Shown here: positions 47,301 to 62,476 of the stretch, one piece after another
How the letters are laid out: each line of letters begins with the position of its first letter
Position numbering within the stretch: the first letter of the stretch is position 1
Origin: Sycobia sp. Sy_11
Taxonomy: Eukaryota > Arthropoda > Insecta > Hymenoptera > Epichrysomallidae
Direction: 5' to 3'
Assembly (NCBI GenBank): GCA_018907035.1
Contig: JACCIC010000140.1
Span: 1,309,501 to 1,373,500, forward strand
Length of the DNA: 64,000 bases
Position numbers and translations under genes: made by a program
Notes under the pieces: model-generated
The model's input: only the letters and a program-made list of their open reading frames with translations
Told to the model about the DNA's origin: nothing
Databases searched by the model: none

Positions 47301-50300
47301 CCAGCATGCAGTTGTGTTGATTGTGAGGAAAGTTGCCCCATTCCTCCTCCTCTTCCACCATTACCACAACCATTTACCCTAGTGGGTTGTGATGGGTATG
47401 CAGTCATCATGATAATTATTTTTGTTTGTGGATCCACAATTTTCATTCTATCTATATTGTGCTTCAATAATCGTCAGAAAATTGGTAAGTTTTTGAATAA
47501 TTTTAATCAAATGGTCAAATGTAGGAAATGTTATCAAGATATTATGTTATTAAATTATTTTTAATCAGTTTCATACACTTAAATATTCAACTTCACTGAT
47601 TAAATTACTTTAAGTTTGACAAATAAAATATTAAACTTTGATTGATAAAAACTTGAAAACGTTTTTCTTAATTATCCATTTGTTTTTAAATCTTTGGAAA
47701 AAAATTAAACATTCAGTATTTTCATAAATTGAGCAGAACTTATTGCTACTCCCATCTGAAAAATATTTACAATCATTCTTTTTGAATGCTTTTTATAAAT
47801 TATTTATTATGATTTTTCTCTACAGTTTTTCAGCTGCAAAAGATCAATAACTAGTGCATATTATAATATTAAAAAAAACTTATTTTCAATTATTGCCCTT
47901 TTTTATTTTACTTTTCTAAAATTTGCAACTTTAATATTCAATCAAAATATTTACTTTACATTGATCATATAATTTACGTCTCGCAATAATAATGTTTATT
48001 TTAATTTTAAAAATTGCTTTAACCAATTTATATAATAGAATATTTGAATTTTATAGTTCAATATATAAATTAGATTGGTGCAAATTTTAGAATTATTTTC
48101 AATTTATATTATGCTTGGCAGTTCCAATGTAAATTAAAGGAAATGGAAGAAAAAATTACAAATATATATATTTTATTACTATTAGTAAATTGTTTGTTTA
48201 TATAAATGATTAGCACTATTATATAAGGTGGTGAAGGACTGTATGCTTATTATTTCTTATTGGTTGTGGTCTAACATAGCTACATTATTAAAAATTTTAA
48301 TACTTTTTCACCATATTCAATATATTTCTTTATAACATTTTACATTAGCGCATCTAATTTGAACTTTAGTATTAGACAAAGTATTTAAATAATATTTTTA
48401 ATTTTGTTGGGTACGTAAATTTTCTAGTATGATTTAAAATTAATAATGTTACAAATAATTTAGTAGTTAATATAGAATATAATATACAGTTGGAGTAGTT
48501 GATACTACACAAAATAATAATTTTTTTAAAAGAAATTGAAGAAGTTTTATTTATTGCCAATTTTTTGTAAGCATAAATCCTAAAACATTTTATTACATAA
48601 AATTATTTTATTAGGCATAAAATTAGAAAATAAAATTTTTTACACAGAATATCATACATATTAATCATTACATGCAAGACAAAATTGATTATCTTAGTCA
48701 GCAAAAATAAAGTTTTCCTTTCAAAATATTAATTTTTAAGTATTAAAATTACTTCTTCAATGCACTACACTGTTTGTTGAAAATTTATCACGTCGTTTGA
48801 TTTACACATTAAAAAAAATGCTCAGAATAACATTAATAGAGAATAATTTAGAAAATTCGTGTTTTTTTAACAAGATAATGCATTATGCATTGGAATTACT
48901 TGAGATATCTTTAAAAAATTCTTACTAATACGTTTGGCGTAAAATAATTAATTGATAAACAATTTCATGTACATGCACTTTGTACGTTTAAAATTTATAT
49001 TAAACTCAATTTAGAAATCATGCATCAATACACATTCAAAATATGTATGTCTCTTAACATGTTTTACGTAAAATTCAGTGTAATCAAAACAAAAAGAAAT
49101 TATCGATCATACATTTTGTTTTAACACTTCGCCCAGAATTTGTTCGGTATTCGCGTTATTCTGCAGTAACTTTGTTCACACCTTTATGGAGAAAATCGTT
49201 TTTAAAATAACGAAGGATAATAAAGAAACATTCACATGGAGTTAAGGAGGACAGTCTCATTAGTAGTGTACGTATGGTGTGTGTGTGTGTAGTTGCACGA
49301 GGGGAGGAGGTAGGCAGACAGGTGGGTAGGCGTCTTGCCGCTGGCCTGCATCACCCAGGAGATGGTGCTCGCATTGCCCTCGCAGCTGACCAAGAAGACA
49401 GCCCACTACAGTCTAAACGTTCCAGTAGGTTTTCAAAACTAACTTACATTTTTTATATTAATTGTGCCTTGTCTCTTGCCTCTATGTTGCTGCATCTATA
49501 CTTATGTTACAAAAATCTGCGTTTTCTCCGTGTACGCCTCGCTCTCAGTACACATGCTTCCTCTGAATGTCGCACGTTTTCTAAAATCTGTACCTGTTTC
49601 AAGCGTCTATCGTAACGTAATTAAACTTTTTTTTCTCTTATTTCTTTCTCTTTTTCTTTTTTTTTTTCTTTTATTAAAATCTATATTCTGCTTTGACTGC
49701 TTTTGCAATCCTCAAAAAATCTCTAATATAATGCCGAACCGCCTATATTAAGAGATAAAGGGTACTGTTATAAGAATATGAATGTTCAATTTAGTGCTTT
49801 TCATTTGAAGTTATATATATTTTTCTTAATAAAAAGTAAATTAAATATTTCAAGAAATTTTCAAAAGCGTTTGCAATATCATGATTCTCATTGAGAGAAG
49901 CTCATATACATAATGTATATATATTATACATATACAAAAGGAAAACTATTTATAACTTTTTTCAAAATGTTATCTACAAATTACTTCCAATATCTTAACA
50001 AAGATTAAGTCAAACAATGTAAAACATATCGAATTTTAGTTATTATTGTGAATAAAAACAGAAAAAATATATGCTAATACAAGCGTAGCTAAAATTCGTA
50101 TCAGTTAAATACGTAAAGTAAGTGATGAATCAAAATTTATTATTATTAAATAATTTGAAAAAATCAAAAAGTGACTGTTTCAAACATTGTTTCTTCAAAA
50201 AAAGTACGAAACTTTATTTATCTTTTACAACATTATTACGATACATAAATATTTATTAGTTCATTAATTGTTTGTTATTATTTGCCGTAAATCTTTATTC

Positions 50301-53300
50301 GAACTTGGTCAATTCCAATTTTTCGATCAGATCCGATCGACTCGTGAAAATAATCGCGATAACGATCAAATCGACTCTGTCAATCTCCTTTTGCAGATTA
50401 ATGAGATTTAATGCACGTATCTACATTGTTAAAAAGTAATTGATTTTTTTAAAGTACTTAAGCGTTCAATTGAGCCCTCTCACGCGAGCCAGATATATAT
50501 ATATATATATATTTAACGAACGTCGGCGACGATAAAAACAATTATCAACGTTTCAGAATGTCAATTGCGCGGAGCCACGGGCAATTCCAGGAGTAATCCA
50601 TCATGAACTTGTAATTTTTCCACCGCTGCGACTTTTCCGCGATTCGTGCGGCGGCGGCGACGACGACGGGCAAATTCGTGCATTAAATATATTATGTACA
50701 TCTCGGAATGTGTTCTTTATAAAACGCGACGACTTACGTTCGACTACGATGGCGGGATGATTCGCGCATTCGCCCAATGCATCAATTTTGTGCGCAATTA
50801 TATAGCTCGTATTATTACGTCCGGGCCATGTTTCTGCTGTGTGTGGTACGCGCGTTGCACAAGTCCTCGCGGAAAATTAAATTTCTTCCTGGTCCCCCCC
50901 CCCCCACGTCTTTCTCTCGGATGATTTGCGACTTAACAATTATATATGAATTCGTCGCTGGGGACGCCGGTGATGCGACGGTGCGGTGTATTATAATTTT
51001 GATTAACCGAGCGTTGAAAATTCGCGGTCGTATATCTCCAATTTTCGCGGAATGTTAATTTTGAGCGTCGATATGATCGATACGCAACGTCGAGTTATCA
51101 CTCGATTAATAAACACTTGGTCAAAGAAAATGAAAAATTGAGTTGAGAAAGAAATTGATAACGTAGAGTTATTAATATTTTGTGAAAAAAAAAAAAAAAA
51201 ACAACGAATTGTTCGTTAATTTGCAAAAGGCGTTGACAAAATGGAAGAAAACGAACTTTGGAACTGAACGTTTCGCAGCAAAAAAATTATTTGATATTAA
51301 AAATTTATCGTGGAATAACTTGCATTCTTGATACTGGAACAATATTTTATAGAATGTGTTTCTGAATATATAGTGTTTTTCGCAGTAAACAAATTTCAGC
51401 TTGAGTATGTACACGCCGCAGTTAAGTTATTAATAGATTGAAAAATATTGAATTGAACTTAATTGGAGTATTAAATAAAAATTAGTTAATGTTTCAGTAA
51501 TTAATTCTAGAAATAGTATATGTTTTTATTATAGCAATTAATTGAACGAAGTAACTATGGTTATCGTACATTACGCGTATATTATTTGTATATATATTAT
51601 TCAGTATATTTTTTATAATCAAGAAATTAATTGATTTTTCATTATGCGTACTGTGTATACTACGCATATTTCGTATTATTCGGTATTACTTTGTTTATTT
51701 AGTAGGTGAAATTATTTTTTTTTATCAATTATTGACCATTACTTGTTAATATATAGCATTGTTCCTATATTTAAACAGTAATTGTTTCTTCATAAATGAA
51801 TCTGGTATGGATAAATCTTGTTTATTGTCTCGGTAACCCTTGCTTTTCAATTACAGCTTTAGATCGCTACAAATATACTAAACCAATTTAAAGAAAAGAA
51901 AACAATAATATAAAACCGTATGCGAGTAATCGATCTGATCTAATAGTGCCAAGTACGGATCTATTGTAGGCTTAATTCCAATTAAAAGTAAAAAAAAAAA
52001 TTATTACATAGATTAGCTATTAGATGAAAGAATGATTCTCTGTCAACTTCTGTATTTAACTATACATACTGCTATACTATGCAAAGTGTAATTATAAGAC
52101 TCTTATTAGCTATTAATTAATGCCTTATAGTTTTTTTAGCTTTACTTTGAATACTTACGACACCCCTTACCAGCAGTAGTTGCCCCTTTACCAGCACAAA
52201 TTCTAAACTGTGATAAAATTTCTAGCTTCTCTTTTGTATATAATATATAGCGTGTGTAATGGCATCTAAAAACCTCCTCTTCAAAAAAAAAAGAAGAAGA
52301 AAAAAAAGAAGAAAAAGAAGAAAGAAAGAAAAATACGAAAATGACGAACGATTATGATAAAAAAAAAATTCAGTGACGCACGATGCGAAAAATCGGCTGT
52401 AAAAGATTTTTTTAACGATCTTTCCATGCGTACCGCGCGCGCGCGCGCACGTTTGTGCGTACCGTCGAGCCGCGGCGTGCGAATATTCTTTACCGTAAAC
52501 CGCCTCTGTCTACGATACGATAATAATAACAACAACAACAATACCGCGTGTGCGGCGGTGGTCATTAAAACGGAGCACACGCGCTCACGCGCGTAAAGCA
52601 ATGTATAATGAATAAAAAAAAAAAAAAAAAATAAAGTAAAATAAACGTGCGACATTCAAAAGCCGGCGTACTCTCGCGCTGTAACGATATATATATATAT
52701 ACACACATACACAACGCGCCTGATATATGCGCGTTATAAATATATTCCTCGTCGAAGACCGAAGCGATACTATACATATAAAATACTTCCGTATTATAAA
52801 CGGTGCGCGTATAAAGCGCTCGCACGCGCTGCGTTACAGTAGACTCGCGTGTCTTACGAGCTACCTGCGGTGTTTTATCATTTTTCCCCCTCACCGTTCC
52901 CGGATGTCGCGAGCATCTCGCGCGGATGCGTGAATTTCAATATATACATGTATCACGCGCGCGTTATAAATTAATCTCGATGCGTCCAAACTTCGAACGA
53001 TTCTATTTGAAAGGAAGTAACGTGGCTCATTATATTCGCCGATCTCCTTGCGAATGGACAATGTGTACCAAGGCGTATATTACAATATATCATATGCGCT
53101 TCGATATAATGATGAATCGGATGCGAGAGACAGGGGAAGAAATGACATCGTCCGCGAAAATCATTAATATCGTTGTCATCGCATCGGATTGCGTATACAT
53201 GTATATAACCATATATAATGCATCTCGGGCCGATGTATAAAAATTCTTTCACCGCGCGCATCTGGACGCTTTGTTGTTTTATTATTTTTATGTTTATTTA

Positions 53301-53865
53301 CTCCATCGTCGTTGGTATCGCGGCGCACAATCGTTTATCATTAACGCGGGCCCTTGTAGGTTCACATAAATCCGGTGGGGTGTGCGTGCGTTTCTGTTTG
53401 CGAATGTGCTCGTACGGCACGTTCTATACGGTACGTATACGAGCGCATAACTCGGAGAGATCGAGGAGAGGACGATGCGCGTCGGTATATTAACGAAGCT
53501 TTCGCTCTGGCATAAGTAATAGGAGAAACTCCCGAAGTAAAGACGGAAGAGAAGGCCTGCGCATAAGCATACACGCGTGTCTCTGAACGGCGATAAAAGC
53601 CGGAGTTATAACGCATGCATGCATATGTATATATGCATATATCTATAGAAAAGCTCGTTAAATAATGTTTGCAATGTGCAATTGGGATCGGTTTTGTAGC
53701 CAAAGATTTATTGACCGCGCGCGAATCGAAAACACGGAGAGAGGAGAGAGAGGAGAGAGAGTGAACGAGCATCGAGCTTTTGAATCGGCCGCTATATATG
53801 CTGGTTCCAAAGGCATGTTGTTATTTTTACCCTGATGTTTTTGAAACTGAAATAGTGTTCATCAA

Positions 53866-53927
<62 letters not shown>

Positions 53928-54025
53928 CAGCTCTTTCTCTCTCTCTCTTTCTCTTTTTCTCCTTTATGTCCCTGTGTTTTCCTGCTTGAAAACTACTGTT
54001 TTTTACGTGTCATATTAAGAAAATC

Positions 54026-54072
<47 letters not shown>

Positions 54073-55198
54073 TAAGGTAATTTTATGTATTTTTTGCAAC
54101 GAAATAAGCAATTCATTGAAAAAATTGGAAAAAAAACGTTAAGAGCAATCTTGAAAAACTACTTTGAAATATATTTACATATAGCGGCGGTTTGTTTTTT
54201 TTTTTTTTTTTATACATTTAAAAGACAATTTTTTCCCATGAAGAATAGATATAAGTTTAGAGATTATCTTTTTTCAGCTTATCTGAAATTCTTAAAAATT
54301 TCCCGAAAATTGATAAATTTTCAGCTTCAGCCGCTAATACTAGCGTCTATATCTTTTTATCGGTGTATGCACAGGCGTTTGTCAGTTTTACAAATATATG
54401 TGATAAATATCTGTAGATTGATGTTTTCTTTGAAATAAATATAAACCTTATAGATATTAACTATATATAATCGAGTATTGTATAAGCGCATTTGTATACA
54501 TACATTATACAACGATTTTGTGTTTAAATTTTTTCTAAAAAGTGGGAAACTTCTATATATATATACACGACCAATTAACGATAACCGAGCAATCGCTTAA
54601 TCATTTTGTCGTACAAACGCATATATATATACCGTATGCGTTAAAATTTTAAAAATACCCGCTAATTGATCATTTGCGTATTGTTGTGTAATTTGGAACA
54701 AGTAAACATTTATAAAAGCAACGACGATTTTTTTGCACTCTATACCGCAATAATATAAGACAGAAAAATATATATGCGAAATAGTTCGCGTTCTATTCGC
54801 ATTTGATTCGCGGGAAAATGATTTATTAAGAAAGTTAATAAATCAATATTCATGAGCCGCGCGATACATTCGTAATATACGTGATATAGTATAGTTCCTA
54901 AGCCGAATAATTGTCCTCTGTGTAATTCTTGCAACGAGTTTCAGAAAAGAATTATCATGGTCGCATGTCGTGTATAAAACATTATATCAATGAGACGCAC
55001 AAATTGCGCTCGTTAAGCTGCTGATTTTTTTTTTTTTACGTTTGATCGCGTTGTACGTATTGATATATGTGTATATGTATATGGTCGTCATGCGTGTAGG
55101 TTATATGGCATCCGACAATGAGCGTTTTAACTATTAAAAAAAGACGAATTGCACGATGATAATAAAACGCGCGGAGATAATATTTTATCGATTCGTGA

Positions 55199-55249
<51 letters not shown>

Positions 55250-55552
55250 TTTTATTAATTTTTATTACATATACGATGCGCCTTTAATTCCTGAGAAGAT
55301 GCGCGTAAATAGCGAAAGAGGACGCGTCGGCGCTTAATTATCATTATGCCATTGTATTTTATAAGAAATCGATTTTTAACGCTCGACTTTCGCGGCCGCC
55401 CTCGAATGCCAGCCGAAAGCTATAATATTTACAGCGCGTGTAAAATTACATTCGCGAAATTTTCAACGTGCACGCATATGTATTTTCCATTTATATATAT
55501 ATAGAACCGCAATGCAAAAAATGTCCGTTTTTACGTTATACAATCCGTTCTT

Positions 55553-55605
<53 letters not shown>

Positions 55606-55875
55606 CCCCGTCTCTAGCTTCGAGTGTGAGTCGTTCGTGCGCCCGTGCAATTTAATAAGATTATATAAGTTGCGCATATGCGCGTATAGAAGAAAAAAAA
55701 ATCATACTCGCTATGTATAATAAGCCGCAAGAGAAATTAACGATAGGTTAATAATAAGAATAATAATAATATTAATAATATAATTAACAACTCCGCGGAG
55801 TATTGCTATTTATAATACACACAGCGCAGTAACTGCCAGCCATACACTTTCTGACCCCCCACCCCCAAGAAAGCG

Positions 55876-55924
<49 letters not shown>

Positions 55925-56272
55925 CGTATGTATGTATGTATGTATGTATGTATGTATGTATGTATGTATGTGTATATAATAACAGTATGCAATTATTAAG
56001 CCTTTTTATTTCTCTGCCTCCTTCCGTGCTTTAGGTGTCATCTCCACGGACGACCTACCATCCAGCCTCCAGGAGGAGCAGAGCTCGACCTTTATCGAGC
56101 GTCTCGGTGCCAACACCGACAAGTTCCTACAGAAATTCTTCTGCCGCTGGGGAGTTGGTGAGTAATATCGAAAGCAATTTGCTCTCTATCTCTCTCTCTT
56201 TGTCTTTATTTATTTCTTTTTCACTTTTTTGTTTCACCCGAGCGTCCAGTGTGGGATCCGTCCGTCCACTGC

Positions 56273-56337
<65 letters not shown>

Positions 56338-58195
56338 CATATATGTATGTATATATATGTGTATAAACATACACATTTTCGTGCTCTCTCCTTCTAATTC
56401 GTGCGCCCGAGACGTTCGTGACGCATGTAATTCGGGCGATCTCTTTATCGGTCAATTGTGGTTAATAAACCCGCCCGACTCGTGGCGGGGAGACGGGGAG
56501 AAAAAGATAAGTGCACCGATCGAGCTTGGATATTTGGAGCACGACCGCCACCGTCGCTCGGTCGCGAGCTAAAAAGCCCCGCTTAAGTATACGTGTACAT
56601 ATAAGAATCGTGCGACGTTACTCCGGAGACAAGGGTCGTTGATTTCTCATACGTAACGTAATAATAATAATAAGAGTAATAATGTAAGAGCCGAGGAGCC
56701 GCGTCTCTCGGGATGCTGGAGGTTAGAGATGGGAGGGAACAATAATTTCTCTCTCGTCTCCCTTGCTCCGTTCGCTTTTATCGCTCTAATAGGGCCGTGT
56801 CGGCCGAGGAATGCCCGGCAGTCACGCGCAGTCACGCGGGTCCGCGTCAGGCGATGATCGGCTGGCATAAAAATTCCTCCACAGATGCGGCGAGCAACAT
56901 TTTTTTTTTTTTTTTTCATCGGGAACACCTGACACGATGATGAAAATTTTTTATCACTTTCTGACACCTTCTGATGCAGTCTGATGCGCGATCCGAGGCG
57001 AACTAAAGCGAAAACTTTATAGGAACAATCATCCGGGTAAATTTTTAAGATAAAATCAATATTAAGAGGGAGAATTGTCTTGTGCGAGATATCGCAAAAT
57101 GTAATTGACCATTGCCAGAGCTGTATCCGAAGTAGGCGTAGGCTTGCGGACTTAACGGGGACAAATATTGATTAAACATCGCCTCTCGCTAAAAAGACAA
57201 AAGCAGAGATGGCATTTTTATATCGTCCGAATCTTGAGTGTCAAGTATACCGTCAAGAGCAGACTATTAGAAGGATAGGGTGCTTGCGTAGGCCGAATGT
57301 GCCAAAAACAACGTTCTTAGGCGAACAATAATCTTCACATTCCATTTTCACTAATAAATTTTAGTTTACACTCGTATGATACGATTTTCTTTAATTAAAA
57401 GGTAAATTCTAAAAAAACAACGCTTTTTTTATTGTTTATGAACCAATTTACAGAGGAAAAACAGGAAAAAAGACGATATTTCCATGACAGTCTTATACGC
57501 GATAATACTTATATTATATATGCAAAATACTATAGTATGAGATCAGTTTTTATTTTATTTTTTTTTCCCTAAAAAAGTAATCTTATACGACAAAACATGA
57601 AATAAACCTATAATCCTTGGCTTATAAAAAAAATTTTAATTAAGTTAAATTAAATTAAATTTTAAATTAAATTTTAATTTAGTTCGTGGCGAGTCTCCTC
57701 CCTAATACCAAAGAAAAGTTAAAAAAAGATTTAATCCAATTAATATATATTATCGTCTGTATTAATAAGGAACGTTTTTTTTTTTGTGGACTTTCCATTG
57801 TTACTTTATTTCTTCGAGAAAATCAGAATGAGTATGGCCGTTGTATATATACTTATATCCAGATCTTCAGCGTTATCGCGCATAAAAGACAAACAAAGAG
57901 CACGGTCTGTTTTCGTATTTGTCGTCTGAAAAAGGCGCGTATAATATGCTGAAAGAATTAAGACAATATTTCTCGCAGTGGCATTGCTTTTTATAGTCGA
58001 AGAATATTCAAATTATTCGGGTGTAAATCCTAATGAAATCATTATGGTTGAGATGGAGAATTTGAAGGTTGATTAAAGTGTACTCATTATGAATCCGGCA
58101 CCTTTGATTCAGTCAGTTTAGTACATCGACTGCCTTCGCAGATATCGCTTATTGAAAGTTAAAATAATATAAAAATGAAAGATTCGCCTTTGTCA

Positions 58196-58256
<61 letters not shown>

Positions 58257-58439
58257 GGATCTGTAAATTAAAACATTTTTGTAACTTTTCCGGCTTGGCC
58301 TTCATTCATTTTCTTCGTATTTATTAGAATGTACGCTCCAGATTGCGCATAAATGACTTATAATTTTGTTCCGATCGTATTACATCAATTCTATATTTAT
58401 TCCTGATGTAAAACTCTTCTTTTCTCATATCTAGCAATG

Positions 58440-58510
<71 letters not shown>

Positions 58511-59562
58511 GAATTTTTGTGGCTCTTTTGGTCTTCAATCCTGATGGATGATTTGTTGCGCGTGCGTGGGTCGTGCAATACATGACGAATCAAATCGGAT
58601 CGCGAGAGATACGAGGAGCGCCGCACCCGGGCACGATGTAGATATGGGGAGGAGGAGGAGGAGGAGGAGGAGAAGGAGGAGACGCTGTGCTCCGATCGCG
58701 CGGAACGACGGATTTCTGATCGACGGTCGACGATCGCGGCGAAGAGAAAGAAGGAAAAATCGACGAAACGGCTCCGGGTGTTGGGTTTCGCGATAGGACC
58801 CGGAGGTGGTCAGTACCCAGAGGTAGAGGTACCTAATAGGAAAGAGGGGGTGAGTTGGCCATTATAAGGAGAAACCGCGCGCTACTGTCTTCGTTTTGAC
58901 GATCAGAATGTATAATGCTCGCTGTCTATTGTTGTATATATATTTATATATAACTTAACGAGAATATTGTATTATAGGGTTTATCAATAAATAAGTGTAT
59001 TTTATAATTCAATACGACTTCTTGACGAGAGTTCATTCGGACGCATAAAAAAGTTTTGGCTACTCTGCTCAACGGTCGAGGAGGTTTCTCGAAAACCGAT
59101 GACACTGGCCTTTTTTGATTTCAAAACAAAGAACCAGACAGATTGCATCTTCACAATGTTCACGTATTGTTCACATACTATTATCCATAATTGTACTAGT
59201 ATAGCTGTGATTGTTGTTAGTTAGTTCCTTAGAACAATCTGATTTACACAAAAACGAAATTAATAAAAAAATTTTTATCGGTCTTACAGTCTTTGTGCAA
59301 TAATATACTATACTAAAATAATGACAGTCAGACTGTCCTTGTTTATAATCAGCCCCCAAAGAATCTAAAGTGACAATTATTATCGAACAAATAAAATAAA
59401 AATTAAATTAAATGAAAAATTAAAAATAGTAATATATTCTGTTAGCTATAGAGAACGAGTTGAAAAATTTTCTTTAATGATCGTCATTTAATTAAAATTA
59501 TTATGCCATGAATTATATACAAACGCGAATCACTGATTTGCAGAAATCGTGAAATTCGTGAA

Positions 59563-59629
<67 letters not shown>

Positions 59630-59918
59630 CAGAGAGGCGTCTAAAATGTAAAAGACCAACGTGTTCCGAATTGTATGCAGAGAACTTCTTAATTATCCGA
59701 ATCAAAGTCAGCGTAATATTCACGCGCACGCGACCATAAATACGCCATTTTGGGAAACGCATTCCTTTGAAATGCATAATTCATGCGAATACGTTCCGAG
59801 TTTATAAATCCCGCGCGAGCGCGCGCGCGCGGTCATTGAGCGCGAACGCGACAAATAGCCTCCGAAGGTTCTTTTTATCATGGCGAATGAAGCACAAGCG
59901 CAAAAAAATTATCTATAT

Positions 59919-59950
<32 letters not shown>

Positions 59951-62425
59951 CCGCATTATAATGCTATATATTATATAGTACACATATGTGACGACTGGTA
60001 ACTTCGAAATCCGTTCAAACCAATGACATATTGTAGACAACGGATTATACCTGATTATAACATAGACAATATTATTGCTTCCTGTATAGCATCGGCAGAT
60101 GATTCATTGATCGATGTAACACAATATCCAAAACTCCATCGCGCGTATACTATTATACGCTTTATTTATCTAATTGTCTATATAATATAATCGCTCACCG
60201 TATTTCCGAGTAAAGATAAACTCATCGTGCCTTTTAAATGGATAAAAGGCCGTTGCGCGCTTATGTACACATACGCGCTAGCGCGCTCGTGTGTACGTAT
60301 AGAAATGAATCGGTCCCCACGCAGCATAAATACGTCGCGTGCGCCGTCATTTAAATTTTGACCTTGCAAGGAAAGTATTGCTGCGAACTGCCATATAATC
60401 CCGCGGTGACAGAGGAAATTGTAATGAATGATTCTAACGCAAAGCGTATACAATTATAATAGCAAAACAGCGGTCAGTGCTGTAATGACTATATAAGTCA
60501 CCGACGCTTTGTTTTTCTATTACATGAATATATATATATCACGTGGCAAGAGCGAATAAGGAAGTTTCTCGTACAAATTAGATTAGATAGTTTTGGTAAA
60601 AATTTATCACGAAATAATATATGTAATTTTGACTTTATTTTAACTTAATAACAATTGGAGTAAAAAGAAGATACGTTAGATTTTCCATTAATAATTATTA
60701 GTCGTTAATAACGATTATACATTTTTTATATTATTACTATTATGTAAAGTGAAAAAGAACGGCCACGTATGCTTAAAAGAAATATAGTAATTTTTATGCA
60801 AAATATTATAAAGATGCAAGCTGATCGTAAAATTTCTTTTGGTCGATCAAGCCAATGGCGTTCTATCACCCCGCATAACGTCCTCTGAAAACTAATTAAA
60901 AATTTTTCCTATTTTCGATAGACCTGTGTGTAACACTGGAAAATCCGAATATACGTCTAAAAACAGATTACCATCGGCTGTTTTAACTTAACGAGATTGC
61001 GTGATCTGACGAAAAAAAAAAAGAAAACAGCCATCGAAAATTCATTTAAATATGCATCACACTATACGCACTGTTTTTATAGATTAAAATCTTGACGGTG
61101 GCTAAATCGAACCAATGCGTATCGAAGCCAACCAAAACAAAAATATGTGAATTCCAGATATATATTTTTTAGGCTTTATGCAACAGACGTTTTGAAATCT
61201 CGACGATTATATAGCAATCGAAAGTATATGTAAATAGTACACGGTAATCCAGTCATATGTCGTCTCCTTATGCTAAATCGTCTTATTTTAAAATAAACAG
61301 AAGGACGGGATTAATGTCGAAACGTCTCAAAAGTATAGCGAGGAGGGGGGGGGAGGAGCACACCGGAATTTCCCAATCTTATCGTCGGCCCGCGAACAAT
61401 TCAGCGGGGTCCATTATATACATATAAGAAATTCCATAATTCATATGCGCGTATAGATGTGTATTATATTAAATGCACTTAAATTCGCAGTTTGCGCGAG
61501 CCATCCCTGGGCTGTCCTCTTCATTGGCTTCATATTCATCGTCGCCGTCGGCCACGGCATCAAGTACCTGCACGTGACCACCGATCCGGTCGAGCTCTGG
61601 GCCTCGCCCGCCTCGCGCTCCAGAGTCGAGAGGGCCTACTTCGACAGTCACTTCGAGCCCTTCTACAGGAACGAGCAGATCATCATCACCTCCGTCAATT
61701 TGCCACCGGTAAGTCTACCAGATATTATTTTGTTCTTACGCACTTTCTTGTCTGTCTGTTGTATGCACACACTATATATATATATATATATACACATACA
61801 TACATACTTTAGCCCTTGGGAGAGTTTCTCGCGCATAGATCTATATATAATACATATACCAGTATACGAGGGCCGACCGATGCGAGGTTGAACGGTTAAT
61901 TGGGGCGGCGGCATTGATCCGTATATAGAGGCGACTTTGTGAATTCTCTTGTGTATATATATATATATATATACTGATCCCGAAGCGGGAGTCCAGACGA
62001 TTGGTATATGGTTTTGTCCACAAAGAGTTGTTTCGCTTATATACTTACTTCAGTTTTAACTAAAACGCCCTTTGCAGAAATGAATCAATTTATCATTCGT
62101 ATATTTTTTAGATTTAATATTGGGGAAAGACAAAACAAAAATTGTATAATTAAATTTTAAATGAAAGTATTTTTTTACTAGCATGACGTAATGGCGTCCG
62201 ACATTTTTCGGTCTGCTTAGCAAAAATACATTATCAACATGCACAACTCAGCGGTATCTTCTTTAATACTTATAATGATAGAAGTAAATAAATGATAGGA
62301 GTATGTTTTGCAAAAGCTGAGTCAAGAAATTTTCCAAAAATGTAGATATTTATTATGGTGATTGAGTTTCTCAAGCATGACGACAGATTGATTGCGGCAG
62401 AAATTCAAATATTTGAAAGCATATT

Positions 62426-62476
<51 letters not shown>

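Larger units (their letters stand above)
49425..56034 (+). other. NPC1 intron 5
   Basis: 6.6 kb. It holds GC-richer, CpG-rich patches at about 50500-51060 and 52430-53770, (TA)n tracts at 53870-53924, 54029-54064, 55201-55245 and 55878-55917, a (CT)n run at 55554-55600, and a (TATG)n tract at 55918-55971. The frames within the GC-rich patches overlap in several phases and do not resemble known proteins. Internal promoters or enhancers are possible. Confidence 0.55.

Noticed and set aside
47382..47564. Read-through of NPC1 exon 4 as a short independent membrane protein
   Set aside because: A strong GTAAGT donor in the conserved position and frame-matched downstream exons show it is the NPC1 membrane segment 1 exon.
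58548..58796. Arg-rich frame resembling a basic protein
   Set aside because: The Arg run comes from a (GGA)n repeat inside NPC1 intron 6. There is no conserved context.
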